A stretch of DNA of 64,000 nt from Acidovorax sp. NCPPB 4044 (GCF_028069655.1 NZ_JAMCOS010000001.1:3192001-3256000); one strand, 5' to 3'. Shown: positions 34,446 to 43,570, numbered from the stretch's first letter. Program-made: numbers and translations. Notes: a model not told the origin generated them from the sequence alone.

Positions 34446-36074
34446 TCACGCTGTGGGATCGGGCTGCAGCGGCGCGAAGGCCCCCACCGGCCGCAAGCGC
34501 ACCCAGGCGTTCACGGGGATCTGGCCCGCGCGGTCCAGGTGGTAGGGGGCGATGGCGCCGATGACGGGGTAGCCGCCGGTGAGCGGGTGGTCGGCCAGGA
34601 ACAGCACGGGCTGGCCGCTCGGGGGCACCTGGAGGGCGCCGGCCACGGTGCCTTCGCTGGGCAGCTCGCCCTGCACGGCGCGCGCGAGCGGGACCTCGCC
34701 GGCCAGGCGCAGGCCCACGCGGTTGGATTGCGGCGTGACCTGCCAGCGCTGGGCGGCCAGGCGCTCCAGGGCCTCGGGCGTGAACCAGTCGGTGCGCGGG
34801 CCGGGCACGACGTCGAGCACCACGTCCTCGCCGGGCACGGGCAGGCCTTCGGGCGGCAGCTCCGGGGCGCCGACGGCGGACAGGCCCGGGGACGCGGAAG
34901 GCGCGCGCACGGCCAGCACGTCGCCGGCAGCCACGGCCGGCGGGCCCACGCGGGCCAGCGTGTCGGTGGAGCAGCTGCCCAGCACGGGCGCCACGCCGAA
35001 GCCGCCGCGCACGGCCACGTAGCAGCGCGTGCCGGCCACGGGCTCGCCGATGGCGATCTCGTCGCCATCGGCCAGGGCCACGGGCGCGTAGCGCGGTGCC
35101 GGCCAGCGCCGGCCGTCCGCAGCGGTGACCTCCAGGGGCGCGTCGGCGCCGGTCACGGCGACCACCATGTCGCCCTGGCTGCGCAGCCGCAGGCCGCCGT
35201 TGACGGTTTCCAGGCAGGCGGCGTCCGAGGGGTTGCCCACGAGGCGGTTGGCGGCCTTGCACGCGGCCTGGTCCATGGCGCCGGAGGCCGAGACGCCCTG
35301 CCCCGCATGGCCGTGGCGGCCCAGGTCCTGGAACAGCGTCTGCAGGCCCGCGGCGCGCACGCGCAGCGCCGGGCCCTCCACGGCGGCCGCGGGGAGTGGT
35401 TCAAGGTGTTTTGGTGCCGATGCCGCCGATTCCATTGGATTGTTTGCTACAGAAACAGTAGCAATATCGACGAACTTCACGCGGAAGCCCGGCTGCAGCA
35501 GGGCCGGCACCTCGCGCGCCAGGTCCCACATCGCGAGCGGCGTGGTGCCCAGGATCTGCCAGCCGCCGGGGCTGGCCTGCGGGTAGATGCCGCTGAAGGT
35601 GCCCGCCAGCCCCACGGCGCCCGCGGGGATGCGGGTGCGTGGCGTGGCGCGGCGCGGCACGTCGAAGCTCGGGTGCCCGCCGGTCAGGTAGGCGAAGCCC
35701 GGCGCGAAGCCGGTGAAGGCCACGGTGTATTCGCTGCCCGTGTGGCGGCGCACCACTTCCTCGGGCGTGGTGCCGAGGATCTGCGCCACCTCGGCCAGGT
35801 CTTCGCCGTCGTAGCGCACGGGGATCTCGATCAGGGTATCGCCGCGCGCGGCGCGGCCGCTCACGTCGCGGCGCGCGATGGCGGCCACCAGCGCCGCCAT
35901 GCTGCACGCGGCGGGGCGGAAGCGGATCAGCAGCGTGCGCGCGGCCGGCACCATTTCCTCGATGCCGGCGATGGGTTCGCGCCGCAGCGATTCGAGCAGC
36001 GCCAGGGTGGGCTCCAGGCCGTCCTGTTCGACGATCAGCGCGTCGAGGTTGGCGGGAAGAAAACGCAGGGTCAT
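34446..36074 (-). CDS. 5-oxoprolinase subunits B and C fused (PxpB-PxpC, KipI-KipA)
   Basis: 542-residue fusion of the two subunits that, with PxpA, hydrolyse 5-oxoproline to glutamate using ATP. PxpB/KipI part: residues 1-215, with FTGFAPGFAYLTGG and PRRATPRTRIPAGAVGLAG. PxpC/KipA part: about 245-535, with QDLGRHGHAGQGVSASGAMD, NPSDAACLE, RVGLRLAGEVPLAR and FLADHPLTGGYPVIG. The linker (about 205-240) is encoded in part by repeat element A (SVANNPMESAASAPKH), read in frame. Gene fusions of these subunits are known. Lies 42 bp after pxpA, same operon. Confidence 0.92.
   Translation of the reverse strand: MTLRFLPANLDALIVEQDGLEPTLALLESLRREPIAGIEEMVPAARTLLIRFRPAACSMAALVAAIARRDVSGRAARGDTLIEIPVRYDGEDLAEVAQILGTTPEEVVRRHTGSEYTVAFTGFAPGFAYLTGGHPSFDVPRRATPRTRIPAGAVGLAGTFSGIYPQASPGGWQILGTTPLAMWDLAREVPALLQPGFRVKFVDIATVSVANNPMESAASAPKHLEPLPAAAVEGPALRVRAAGLQTLFQDLGRHGHAGQGVSASGAMDQAACKAANRLVGNPSDAACLETVNGGLRLRSQGDMVVAVTGADAPLEVTAADGRRWPAPRYAPVALADGDEIAIGEPVAGTRCYVAVRGGFGVAPVLGSCSTDTLARVGPPAVAAGDVLAVRAPSASPGLSAVGAPELPPEGLPVPGEDVVLDVVPGPRTDWFTPEALERLAAQRWQVTPQSNRVGLRLAGEVPLARAVQGELPSEGTVAGALQVPPSGQPVLFLADHPLTGGYPVIGAIAPYHLDRAGQIPVNAWVRLRPVGAFAPLQPDPTA
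35412..35460 (-). repeat. Dispersed element A, copy 3 (inside the PxpB-PxpC linker)
   Basis: Minus strand reads TAGCAAACAATCCAATGGA then ATCGGCGGCATCGGC, a diverged copy of the core. It lies precisely at the junction between the two enzyme domains and stays in frame. Confidence 0.7.
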
Positions 36075-36116
36075 GGCGGTGGGGTCTCCGGCAGCCTCAG
36101 GCAGTGCTGCGCATCA

Positions 36117-36881
36117 TCACTGCGCACCGGCGAAGGGCGCAATGGCCACGCCGGATTTTTCGAGGTGCGCGCGCACCCCGCGTGCGATGGCCACCGCGCC
36201 GGGGCTGTCGCCATGCACACAGATGGAGTCGGCGCCGATGCGCACGGTGCTGCCGTCGATGGCCTCCAGCGTGCCCTCCGCGACGAGCCGGAGCATGCGC
36301 TCGGCGATCTGCGCCGCATCGTGCAGCACGGCGCCCTTCTCGCGGCGCGAGACCAGCGCGCCGGCCGGCGTGTAGGCGCGGTCGGCGAAGGCCTCGGCCA
36401 CCACGCGCAGCCCGGCGTCGCGCGCCCAGCCGATCAGCGGCGAGCCGGCCAGCGCCACCAGCACCAGGGCGGGGTCGGCCGCGCGCACGGCGGCGATCAC
36501 GTCATCGGCCTGGCGGCGGTCGTGGGCGATGGTGTTGTAGAGCGCGCCGTGCGGCTTGACGTAGCGCACCGTGGTGCCGGCCACGCGCGCCAGCGCCTGC
36601 AGCGCGCCGATCTGGTAGATCACGTCGGCCTGCAGGTCGGCGCTCTCCACGTCCATGTTGCGGCGGCCGAAGCCGGCGAGGTCGGGGTAGGCCACATGGG
36701 CGCCCACCACCACGCCGCGCTCGACAGCGGCGCGCAGCGTGCGCAGGATGCCGGCGGCATCGCCCGCATGGAAGCCGCAGGCCACGTTGGCGCTGCTCAC
36801 GATGTCCAGCATGGCGGCGTCGTCGCCCATGCGCCAGGCGCCCAGGCTTTCGCCGAGGTCGCTGTTCAGGTCCATTTGCAT
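36117..36881 (-). CDS. pxpA: 5-oxoprolinase subunit A (PxpA, LamB/YcsF family)
   Basis: 254 residues, the LamB/YcsF subunit of the ATP-dependent 5-oxoprolinase. Hallmarks: [19 protein letters not shown] at the N-terminus, [14 protein letters not shown] (about residues 29-42), [13 protein letters not shown] and VKPHGALYN. An AAGGACC ribosome site lies six bases before the first of two possible ATGs (36881, 36875). Follows the DUF979 gene after 60 bp. Confidence 0.95.
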   Translation of the reverse strand: MQMDLNSDLGESLGAWRMGDDAAMLDIVSSANVACGFHAGDAAGILRTLRAAVERGVVVGAHVAYPDLAGFGRRNMDVESADLQADVIYQIGALQALARVAGTTVRYVKPHGALYNTIAHDRRQADDVIAAVRAADPALVLVALAGSPLIGWARDAGLRVVAEAFADRAYTPAGALVSRREKGAVLHDAAQIAERMLRLVAEGTLEAIDGSTVRIGADSICVHGDSPGAVAIARGVRAHLEKSGVAIAPFAGAQ

Positions 36882-36941
36882 GGCAGGTCCTTGTGCGGGG
36901 CCGGGGCCCCGGATCGATGGTCGTGGGAAAAGTGCCCGCCG

Positions 36942-37898
36942 TCAGCGGAACATGAGGAAGTTGAGCAGCACCACGTTGGCCGCCAGCAGCAGCAGCGCGG
37001 TGGGCACCTGTGCGCGGATCACGGCGTTCTTGTCGGGCAGCTCCAGCAGCGCGGCGGGCACGATGTTGAAGTTGGCCGCCATGGGCGTGAGCAGCGTGCC
37101 GCAGTAGCCCGAGAGCATGCCGATGGCCGCCATCACGGCCGGATCGCCGTGGTACACGCCCACGAGGATCGGCACGCCCACGCCGCCGGTCATCACCGGG
37201 AAGGCCGCGAAGCCGTTGCCCATGATGATGGTGAAGAGCGCCATGCCGACCACGTACACCGCCACGGCGATGAAGCGCAGGTCCATGTTGATGTAGGTGG
37301 TGGTCACGTGCGCCACGGCCTTGCCCACGCCGGCGTCGGAGAACACCAGGCCCAGCATGCCCAGCATCTGCGGCAGCACCAGGGCCCAGCCCAGCGCGTC
37401 GGTGAGGCGGCGCGATTCGCGGATGCCCTGCGCGGGGGTCTCGCGCGTCAGCCAGCAGGCCAGCGCCAGCGACAGCACGCAGCCCACGCCCAGGCTCACC
37501 AGCGTGGTGTTCTTGGGGTCGAGCAGCGGCGCGCCGCCGATGGACAGGTGCTTGGCCGAGAGCGTGCCGATCATCGTGACCAGCGGGATGGCCAGCGCCG
37601 GGATGAAGAGCTTGTGGCCCAGGCGGCGCGCGCTCGCCGCGTAGTCGGCCGCGCTGCGCGGTTCGTGGCGGCCCGCGCCCACGCCGCCGAAGCCGGCGAT
37701 CAGCGCCATGGCCACGGCGCCCACGCCCACCCAGAGGGGCGGCAGCAGGTCACCGACCAGGAAGACCAGCGCATAGAGCGCCCAGAACAGCGCGCTGGAG
37801 TAGCGCTTGGGGTGCGTGCGGTCGGCGAGCGTCATCGCCGCGGTGACCGCCAGGATGGCGCCCACCAGGAGGTAGAGGTGCTGGATCGTGAGCGTCAT
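36942..37898 (-). CDS. DUF979 membrane protein, likely 5-oxoproline permease subunit
   Basis: 318-residue integral membrane protein of eight to nine helices of the DUF979 family. Conserved stretches include LDPKNTTLVSLGVGCVLSL, FTIIMGNGFAAFPVMTGGVG and GMLSGYCGTLLTPMAANFN. It begins three bases before... that is, its ATG at 37898 lies two bases after the DUF969 stop, so the pair is coupled. DUF969/DUF979 pairs accompany pxp genes in many bacteria, and a role in uptake of 5-oxoproline or a related acid is the natural inference, not proven here. Confidence 0.85.
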   Translation of the reverse strand: MTLTIQHLYLLVGAILAVTAAMTLADRTHPKRYSSALFWALYALVFLVGDLLPPLWVGVGAVAMALIAGFGGVGAGRHEPRSAADYAASARRLGHKLFIPALAIPLVTMIGTLSAKHLSIGGAPLLDPKNTTLVSLGVGCVLSLALACWLTRETPAQGIRESRRLTDALGWALVLPQMLGMLGLVFSDAGVGKAVAHVTTTYINMDLRFIAVAVYVVGMALFTIIMGNGFAAFPVMTGGVGVPILVGVYHGDPAVMAAIGMLSGYCGTLLTPMAANFNIVPAALLELPDKNAVIRAQVPTALLLLAANVVLLNFLMFR

Positions 37899-37900
37899 GG

Positions 37901-38650
37901 TCAGGCTCCGCGGGCGGTGTTGGGGGAAGCGTTTGCAGCAGCGGCGGCGGCGGCGCGGTTCTCGGCGGCCAGCTCGCGCTCCAGGGTGCGGTCCAGGCGG
38001 CGCAGGCGCCAGGCGTGGATGCAGAAGGCGCAGACGGCGGTCGGGATGCCCCAGAGCGCGACGTGCAGCGGCTCGACCTCGATGCCGGCCTCGCGCAGGA
38101 AGGTGGTCATCAGCACGATGGCGCCGAAGGCCACGAAGATGTCTTCGCCGAAGAACAGGCCCACGTTGTCGGTGGCGGCCGAGAAGGCGCGCAGCTTGTG
38201 GCGGATGCGCTCGGGCAGCGGGCCGTGGCGCGCCTCGGTGGCGCCTTCGGCCATAGGGGCGATCAGCGGACGCACCATCTGCGGGTGGCCGCCCAGGCTG
38301 GTGAGGCCGATGGCCGCCGTGAGCTGGCGCGCGGCCAGGTAGACGATCAGCAGGCGGCCGGCGGTGGCCGAGCGGATGCTGCCGATCCAGTTCTGCGCGT
38401 GCTGGCGCAGGCCGTGGCGCTCCAGCAACCCGATCACCGCGAGCGGCAGCAGGATGATGAGCGGCAGGTTGCGCGTCTTGATGAAGCCCGTGCCGATGGT
38501 CGCCAGGATCTTGTCGATCGGGAACCCGGCCGCGAAGGCCGTGGCGATGGCCGTGGCGATCACGACCAGCATGGGGTTAAAGCGCAGGATGAATCCCGCA
38601 ATGATGATGGCCACTCCGATGAGCGGCCACAGGTTGACGGTGTTGGGCAT
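37901..38650 (-). CDS. DUF969 membrane protein, likely 5-oxoproline permease subunit
   Basis: 249-residue membrane protein of the DUF969 family, five or six helices. Typical are PLIGVAIIIAGFILRFNPM, AAGFPIDKILATIGTGFIKT, LPLAVIGLLERHGLRQHA and AATDNVGLFFGEDIFVAFGA. First gene of the 5-oxoproline operon on the minus strand, so its promoter lies in 38651-39188 shared with the divergent GntR regulator. Start MPNTVNLWPLIG at 38650 matches the family; longer in-frame extension is basic and not conserved-looking. Ala-rich tail. Confidence 0.86.
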   Translation of the reverse strand: MPNTVNLWPLIGVAIIIAGFILRFNPMLVVIATAIATAFAAGFPIDKILATIGTGFIKTRNLPLIILLPLAVIGLLERHGLRQHAQNWIGSIRSATAGRLLIVYLAARQLTAAIGLTSLGGHPQMVRPLIAPMAEGATEARHGPLPERIRHKLRAFSAATDNVGLFFGEDIFVAFGAIVLMTTFLREAGIEVEPLHVALWGIPTAVCAFCIHAWRLRRLDRTLERELAAENRAAAAAAANASPNTARGA

Positions 38651-39188
38651 GTGGATCCTTGGGGGCTGACGACCATGGCCCCGCCGCCTCCGGCGGGACT
38701 TCTCTCCTTGCCGCCGTGCCTGCCTGCGCGGGCCGTCGGCGACGCGAGACGACACGCAATTCGCATGCCAATCGATGAACACAATAGTTCACATTGATCG
38801 CCATGTTTTATTGTTTTGTTGAACAATCAATGCACCAAAAAAGCACAAAGACAATCAACTTGTCTCACGATTCGTAAATTTTGCCCAACGAAAGTGCCGG
38901 CAAAGCCCCGCGTAAACCCTTAGGGCGGGGCAGTTTCCATGGTGCTTTCCATCCGGCGGAAGGGAGCCCGACAGGGCTTGGGGTGAGGGGCTGCCGGATG
39001 CAGCGCATGGGCGAGCGGGGGCGGCGCCCCCTGTCGGCGGCCGGGCGGGTGCGGCGCGCCCCGGGCTGCGGCGTGGCGGGAGCGCGGCGGGAATCTGCTA
39101 CAAAGCGGTCGTCTTTCCCCGGCCGGCGCGCCCTGCCACCGCGGCTGCCCCTGGCCCCCTGCTCCTCCTTCTTCCCCCCGCTTCCGGC
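38651..39188. promoter_or_regulatory. Divergent control region of the 5-oxoproline operon
   Basis: The 38760-38880 part is strikingly A+T-rich and holds two inverted repeats: TGAAC-ACAATA-GTTCA (38776-38791) and the perfect palindrome TTGTTGAACAA (38816-38826). The latter has the TGT..ACA form seen in GntR/FCD operators. They lie 126-176 bases upstream of the DUF969 start and 363 or more bases before gntR. The remaining, GC-rich half (38890-39188) shows nothing recognisable. Confidence 0.5.
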
Positions 39189-39878
39189 ATGACCAACGTC
39201 CTTCCCGCCAACGCCCAGACGCTCAACGAACGCATTGCCGAGCTGATCCGCCAGAAGATCGTGAAGGGGGAATACTCCCCGGGGCAGCGCCTCTCCGAGG
39301 CCGCCCTGAGCGAAAGCCTGGAGATCTCGCGCAACACGCTGCGCGAGGTGTTCCGCATGCTCACGCAGGAAGGGCTGGTCAAGCACGAGCCCAACCGCGG
39401 CGTGTCGGTGGCCGTGCCCAGCATCGCGTCGATCATCGACATCTACCGCGTGCGCCGGCTCATCGAATGCCAGGCGCTGGCGCAGGCCTACCCGCGCCAC
39501 CCCGCCAAGCGGCACCTGCGCGATGCCGTGGACGAGGCGCTGCGCTGCCGCGACGCGGGCGACTGGCAGGGCGTGGGCACGGCCAACATGGAGTTCCACA
39601 TGGCCGTGGTCGAGCTGGCCGACAGCGAGCGGCTCAACACTATGTTCTCCCACGTGCTGGCCGAGCTGCGGCTGGCCTTCGGGCTGCTGAACGACCCGGA
39701 GTTCCTGCACGCGCCCTACGTGGACATGAACGCGCGCATCCTGGCGCTGTTCGAGGCCGGCAAGCCGCAGGAGGCGGCGCAGGCGCTGAACGAATACCTG
39801 GTGAATTCCGAGCGCATCGTGCTGGCCGTGTATGCCCGGCGCATCTCGGACGCGGGGCTGGAGCGCGGCATCCGCTAG
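39189..39878 (+). CDS. GntR-family (FCD) regulator, probable control of the 5-oxoproline genes
   Basis: 229-residue repressor-type regulator. Winged helix-turn-helix residues about 12-75 (GQRLSEAALSESLEISRNTL, EVFRMLTQEGLVKHEPNRG) and an all-helical FCD ligand domain (about 85-220) with FHMAVVELADSERL. Divergent from the DUF969-DUF979-pxp operon, which it likely controls. The IS630-type element downstream is inserted exactly at the TA of its stop codon TAG: the TA is the target duplication and the third base G now comes from the IS, so the protein is unchanged. Confidence 0.9.
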   Translation: MTNVLPANAQTLNERIAELIRQKIVKGEYSPGQRLSEAALSESLEISRNTLREVFRMLTQEGLVKHEPNRGVSVAVPSIASIIDIYRVRRLIECQALAQAYPRHPAKRHLRDAVDEALRCRDAGDWQGVGTANMEFHMAVVELADSERLNTMFSHVLAELRLAFGLLNDPEFLHAPYVDMNARILALFEAGKPQEAAQALNEYLVNSERIVLAVYARRISDAGLERGIR

Positions 39879-41040
39879 TGTCCTGTCCCATTAATTCATA
39901 GGCACGAAATCTGCGTTGCATGGGGCATCCTTGGAGGTGCCCCATGGCTAACGCATACACCCGCACAACGACCATCATCCTGACCGAGGCAGAGCGAGCA
40001 GAGTTGCTCTCCATGGCCAGGTCACGGTCATTGCCAGCGGCATTGGCATTGCGTGCGCGGATCGTTTTGGCTTGTGAAGGCCAGGACAAGGCCAGCACCG
40101 ACGTTGCGCAAGCGTTGGGGATCAATCGGGCTACGGTAACGAGATGGCGTGGCCGCTACGCGCGTGATCGACTGCCCGGGCTGTATGACGAGTTGCGCCC
40201 TGGGCGACCGCGCACGGTGGACGATGAGCGGGTTGCCGAGCTGATCAACAAGACGTTGCACACCAAGCCGGCCAACGGCTCCACGCACTGGAGCACGCGC
40301 ATGCTGGCTGGTGAGACGGGGATCAGCAAGAGCACGGTTGCGCGCTACCTGCAGGCTTTCCAGCTCAAGCCACATCGTGTGGAGAGCTTCAAGCTGTCCA
40401 CCGATCCCTTGTTCATCGAGAAGCTGCGCGACGTGGTGGGCTTGTATCTCAATCCACCCGAGAACGCCCTGGTGCTTTGCGTGGACGAGAAGAGCCAGTG
40501 CCAGGCACTGGAGCGCACGCAACCGATGCTGCCGATGGGACTGGGCTATGTCGAAGGGGTCACCCATGACTACGTGCGCCATGGCACGACCACGCTGTTT
40601 GCGGCGCTGAACGTGCTCAACGGGGCGGTGCTGGCCAGCTGCAAGCCTCGCCACCGCCATCAGGAATTTCTATCGTTCCTGCGTGAAATCGACAAGGCCG
40701 TGCCGAAGGATCTGGACGTGCATTGCGTGGTGGACAACTACGCCAGCCACAAGCATCCAAAAGTGCGTGCATGGCTGGCGCAGCGCCCGCGTTGGCACAT
40801 GCACTTTGTCCCGACCTACTCCAGTTGGCTCAACCAAGTTGAGCGCTTCTTCGGGATCATTACCGACAGGGCGATCCGGCGCGGCTCGTTCAAAAGCGTC
40901 AGGGAATTGACACACAAGATCGACAGCTTCGTCAGCCAATACAACCAGAGCTGCAAGCCGTTCACTTGGACTGCCACCGCCGATTCAATCCTTGAGAAGC
41001 TCGCCCGGCTCTGCGGGCGAATTACTGGGACAGGACACTA
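39876..41040 (+). mobile_element. IS630-family insertion sequence
   Basis: Ends are perfect 15-base inverted repeats including the TA: TAGTGTCCTGTCCCA at left and TGGGACAGGACACTA at right. The TA dinucleotides are the target duplication typical of IS630/Tc1 elements, so the element proper is 39878-41038 (about 1.16 kb). Carries one intact transposase gene; looks recent and potentially active. Confidence 0.95.
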
Positions 41041-41041
41041 G
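39944..41041 (+). CDS. IS630-family transposase
   Basis: DDE transposase of 365 residues. N-terminal helix-turn-helix region (about 45-75, DVAQALGINRATVTRWRGRY, then LYDELRPGRPR) and a C-terminal DDE domain: first Asp in LCVDEKSQCQALERTQP, second in CVVDNYASHKHPKV, Glu in WLNQVERFFGI. Complete frame. ATG at 39944 has GGAGG seven bases upstream, better than the in-frame ATG at 39920. The stop codon TAG is completed by the first host base after the element. Confidence 0.93.
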   Translation: MANAYTRTTTIILTEAERAELLSMARSRSLPAALALRARIVLACEGQDKASTDVAQALGINRATVTRWRGRYARDRLPGLYDELRPGRPRTVDDERVAELINKTLHTKPANGSTHWSTRMLAGETGISKSTVARYLQAFQLKPHRVESFKLSTDPLFIEKLRDVVGLYLNPPENALVLCVDEKSQCQALERTQPMLPMGLGYVEGVTHDYVRHGTTTLFAALNVLNGAVLASCKPRHRHQEFLSFLREIDKAVPKDLDVHCVVDNYASHKHPKVRAWLAQRPRWHMHFVPTYSSWLNQVERFFGIITDRAIRRGSFKSVRELTHKIDSFVSQYNQSCKPFTWTATADSILEKLARLCGRITGTGH

Positions 41042-41220
41042 CCGCCCGGCCGCGGCCGGTGGCCGCCACCGCGCACGCCGCGGGGGCCGTTGGATTCGCG
41101 CGCCAGCGCGGCGGGCGCGGGCTTGTCCGGGGGTCTGGGGAAGGCACCCCGCGCGCTACACTGCGGCCGGGGCATACGGCCCCGCTTTCCGCCCACCTTC
41201 CGCCCTCACCGCCGCCCCCC

Positions 41221-41919
41221 ATGAGCACGCACGACAAGACCGCCGCCACCTACGGCACCGAAGACCTGCTGATCAGCCTGTGCAACTCCGTGACCCGCGT
41301 GCTGAGCGTGGCCACCCAGACGCAGCTGCACTACTCCGGCATGGTCCAGCGCATCAGCAAGACCTGCCTGCGCCCCGACATCGGCTGCTTCGTGCTGTTC
41401 GACGGCGGCTTCTCGGGCCTGGTCATCATCAACCTCTCGAAAGAGGCGGCGATGGAGATCTACCAGACCTACCTGCTCAGCATGGGCATGTCGGAGGGAG
41501 ACCTCGCCACCTCCTACACCTCCGACGAGGTGGCCAACGTGATGGGCGAGCTGATGAACCAGGTGGTGGGCGACTTCACCGGCAAGGTGCGCCGCGAACT
41601 GCAGACGCACATCACGCAGAACCAGCCCAAGATGCTGGTGCTGAACAAGCAGGTGATGCTGAGCGTGGACGCCAACCTCGACCAGCCCGAGTCGCGCCGC
41701 GTGACCTTCTACACGGCCAAGAACCACATCTTCTACCTGGAACTGGCCATCGACCGCACCGAATTCGTGAAGCTCTACGACTTCGAGCCCCAGGAAGCGC
41801 CGGACCCCGACGCACTGCTGGCCCAGGCCGGCAAGGACGGCGCCGACGCCCCGGCCCCCGCCGCCGGCAGCAACACCGACAGCGACACGGACGACCTGCT
41901 CAAATCGCTGGGCATGTGA
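41221..41919 (+). CDS. DUF3334 protein (CheX-like fold suspected)
   Basis: 232 residues of the DUF3334 family, function unknown. The region MGMSEGDLATSYTSDEVANV and MGELMNQVVGDFTGKVRREL (about 95-130) recalls the phosphatase motif helix of CheC/CheX chemotaxis proteins, so a role in dephosphorylating response regulators is possible. The C-terminal ~35 residues are acidic, Ala/Asp-rich and disordered, ending DDLLKSLGM. Soluble, no signal peptide. Stands alone between the IS and the next module. Confidence 0.75.
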   Translation: MSTHDKTAATYGTEDLLISLCNSVTRVLSVATQTQLHYSGMVQRISKTCLRPDIGCFVLFDGGFSGLVIINLSKEAAMEIYQTYLLSMGMSEGDLATSYTSDEVANVMGELMNQVVGDFTGKVRRELQTHITQNQPKMLVLNKQVMLSVDANLDQPESRRVTFYTAKNHIFYLELAIDRTEFVKLYDFEPQEAPDPDALLAQAGKDGADAPAPAAGSNTDSDTDDLLKSLGM

Positions 41920-42275
41920 CTGCCGCTGCAAGGCGCGATCGCATCCACGCGTGTGCCGGCGGGCGCCCGGGCAGGCGGCCCCGGTAGCCGCCGACCTCCC
42001 GGTCGGCCTCGGGATGCTTTCGCAAGTGCCCCGGCAGGGCCATGGGGCGGCGCTCGCCCGGGGCGGGGGCTGCAGGTATTCAGCGCAGGAATTTCTCCCA
42101 TCGCACTGCACGACTTCTGCTCCAGCGCCACGCAGGGCCGCCTCAGGTGCCCCCGCATCGGCCATAGCGTTACCCACAGTCACCAAAAAAGCGTGACTCT
42201 TCTCTTTCCCTACCGCCTTTCCCGCCAGAATCCGGTCCCGTAAAAACGAGAAAACCCAGGCGGGGGGAGAGGCCA
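41920..42275. other. Intergenic stretch before the DUF6402-type module
   Basis: 356 bp. Composition shifts from GC-rich (up to about 42100) to more balanced (from 42160), marking the left edge of the module that follows. A GGGGGAGAGG ribosome site sits just before the GTG start at 42276. No other site recognised. Confidence 0.4.
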
Positions 42276-43151
42276 GTGAACGACATCGTCCGTGTGGACA
42301 GGGAGCGCACGCGCGCGGAACTCGAAAAGAAACTGCCGCCCAAGACCCAGCGCTTCCAGCTCGACGACATTCCGGGCGTGATGCGCTCGCGCCTGGGGTG
42401 GCCGGTGGCGGCGGCATTGATGGATCGGTGGTTCAGGGGAGCGGGGTTTGCGATGCCGGAGACCATCAAAAGTGGGCAGCGCCACCTGATCGATTTGGAT
42501 TCAGCGCAACTGGAAGAGAACACGGTCACCATGCAATGGGCCTTGGGCTTTGCCCGGGTGCGGACTGCGGTGTCGGTGTTGCAGGCGCAATGGAATAGCC
42601 CTGCCGGAATACAGCGGCTACAAGGGCAGGCCACACTGCAGGCGATGGGACAAACCAGACCTTGGCGTTTTGGCGACCTGAACCAGCCGGCCAAGGTCTT
42701 GGACGACACCTGCCAAGTGAATCGTCTGAAAGTGGGCCGATTCGGGGATCCCATGGACGACTTCTACGGCGCCATGGGCGAAGCCACGCTCAAGATCGCG
42801 GTGTCTGGCCTGGTGACGCCCAAGGGGCGCGGCAAGGCCGCCATCGCCATCGATGAACTGGCCTTCTACCTGCGCGATTCCTATGACTTCACGGACGACT
42901 CCTTCCTGTCGCAGCCGCTGGGCTTCTGGGGGCCGCGTGGCGTGGAGCGCATCCCCCGGTCCGCCCTGGACATCCCCATCAACGAGCAATGGATGTATGC
43001 CGATGCCGACGATGCAAGCCGGCAGAGCTATCTGGTGCAGAACCGGCATTTCAGGCAGTGGCGCGCCCTGCATGGGCGGGGCGGGGACTTCATGATCGTC
43101 TCCGACGTACACCGCGTGCGCCTGCCTTTTCCGACCCGACTGGAGTGGTGA
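42276..43151 (+). CDS. DUF6402-type protein, putative toxin/effector
   Basis: 291 residues. I assign it tentatively to the DUF6402 group: DDFYGAMGEATLKIAVSGLV, LAFYLRDSYDFTDDSF, QPLGFWGPRGVERIP and YLVQNRHFRQWRALHGRGGD (about residues 165-275). Such proteins occur in secretion-linked toxin loci; activity unknown. Start is GTG at 42276 behind a strong purine-rich ribosome site. The stop overlaps the next gene's ATG (TGATG). A second copy of its last codons lies before the duplicated downstream gene, as expected if toxin-immunity cassettes recombined here. Less GC-rich than the surroundings. Confidence 0.65.
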   Translation: MNDIVRVDRERTRAELEKKLPPKTQRFQLDDIPGVMRSRLGWPVAAALMDRWFRGAGFAMPETIKSGQRHLIDLDSAQLEENTVTMQWALGFARVRTAVSVLQAQWNSPAGIQRLQGQATLQAMGQTRPWRFGDLNQPAKVLDDTCQVNRLKVGRFGDPMDDFYGAMGEATLKIAVSGLVTPKGRGKAAIAIDELAFYLRDSYDFTDDSFLSQPLGFWGPRGVERIPRSALDIPINEQWMYADADDASRQSYLVQNRHFRQWRALHGRGGDFMIVSDVHRVRLPFPTRLEW

Positions 43152-43558
43152 TGAAACTGTCCAATCTCAAGAACGTGCCCTGCATCGTCTGGTGCCTGGG
43201 CCTGAACGCGCTATTCCTGGCGGTATGGGCTCTGGCGACGCCGAACTTTGTCGATGCCGAAAACAGCCCGCACCGGGTGTATCGCCTGGAATTCCACAAG
43301 GCATCCTTCCTGCAGCGCATCACCCACCCGCGCTTCAAGATGCCCTATGTGGTGCGGCTCTATCGCATCGAACCCAAGACCTTGCTGGGCCAGAGCGAAG
43401 TGGTCGATCTCTGGCTGAACGGTGAAATCAAATGGTATTTGGACCCGCCTGTTGACCTGAGCCGGGTACACGTAGGTCAGGATGTCACTTTTGAAAACAT
43501 CCCCCCGGAATGCACGGAAGCGGCGCAGATACCGGGCTGCCCCAACACCAAGCCCTGA
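43151..43558 (+). CDS. Membrane-anchored protein, putative immunity protein (copy 1)
   Basis: 135 residues. One N-terminal membrane segment (about residues 11-29, IVWCLGLNALFLAVWALA) followed by a ~100-residue exported domain with two cysteines near the end (PPECTEAAQIPGC). No family recognised. ATG overlaps the toxin-like gene's stop by one base. Almost identical to the gene at 43618: the DNA from about 43161 to 43456 shows no difference I can find, while the next ~75 bases differ at many sites. Anchored periplasmic proteins coupled to toxin genes are often immunity proteins. Confidence 0.7.
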   Translation: MKLSNLKNVPCIVWCLGLNALFLAVWALATPNFVDAENSPHRVYRLEFHKASFLQRITHPRFKMPYVVRLYRIEPKTLLGQSEVVDLWLNGEIKWYLDPPVDLSRVHVGQDVTFENIPPECTEAAQIPGCPNTKP

Positions 43559-43570
43559 AGATCGCTCCTC

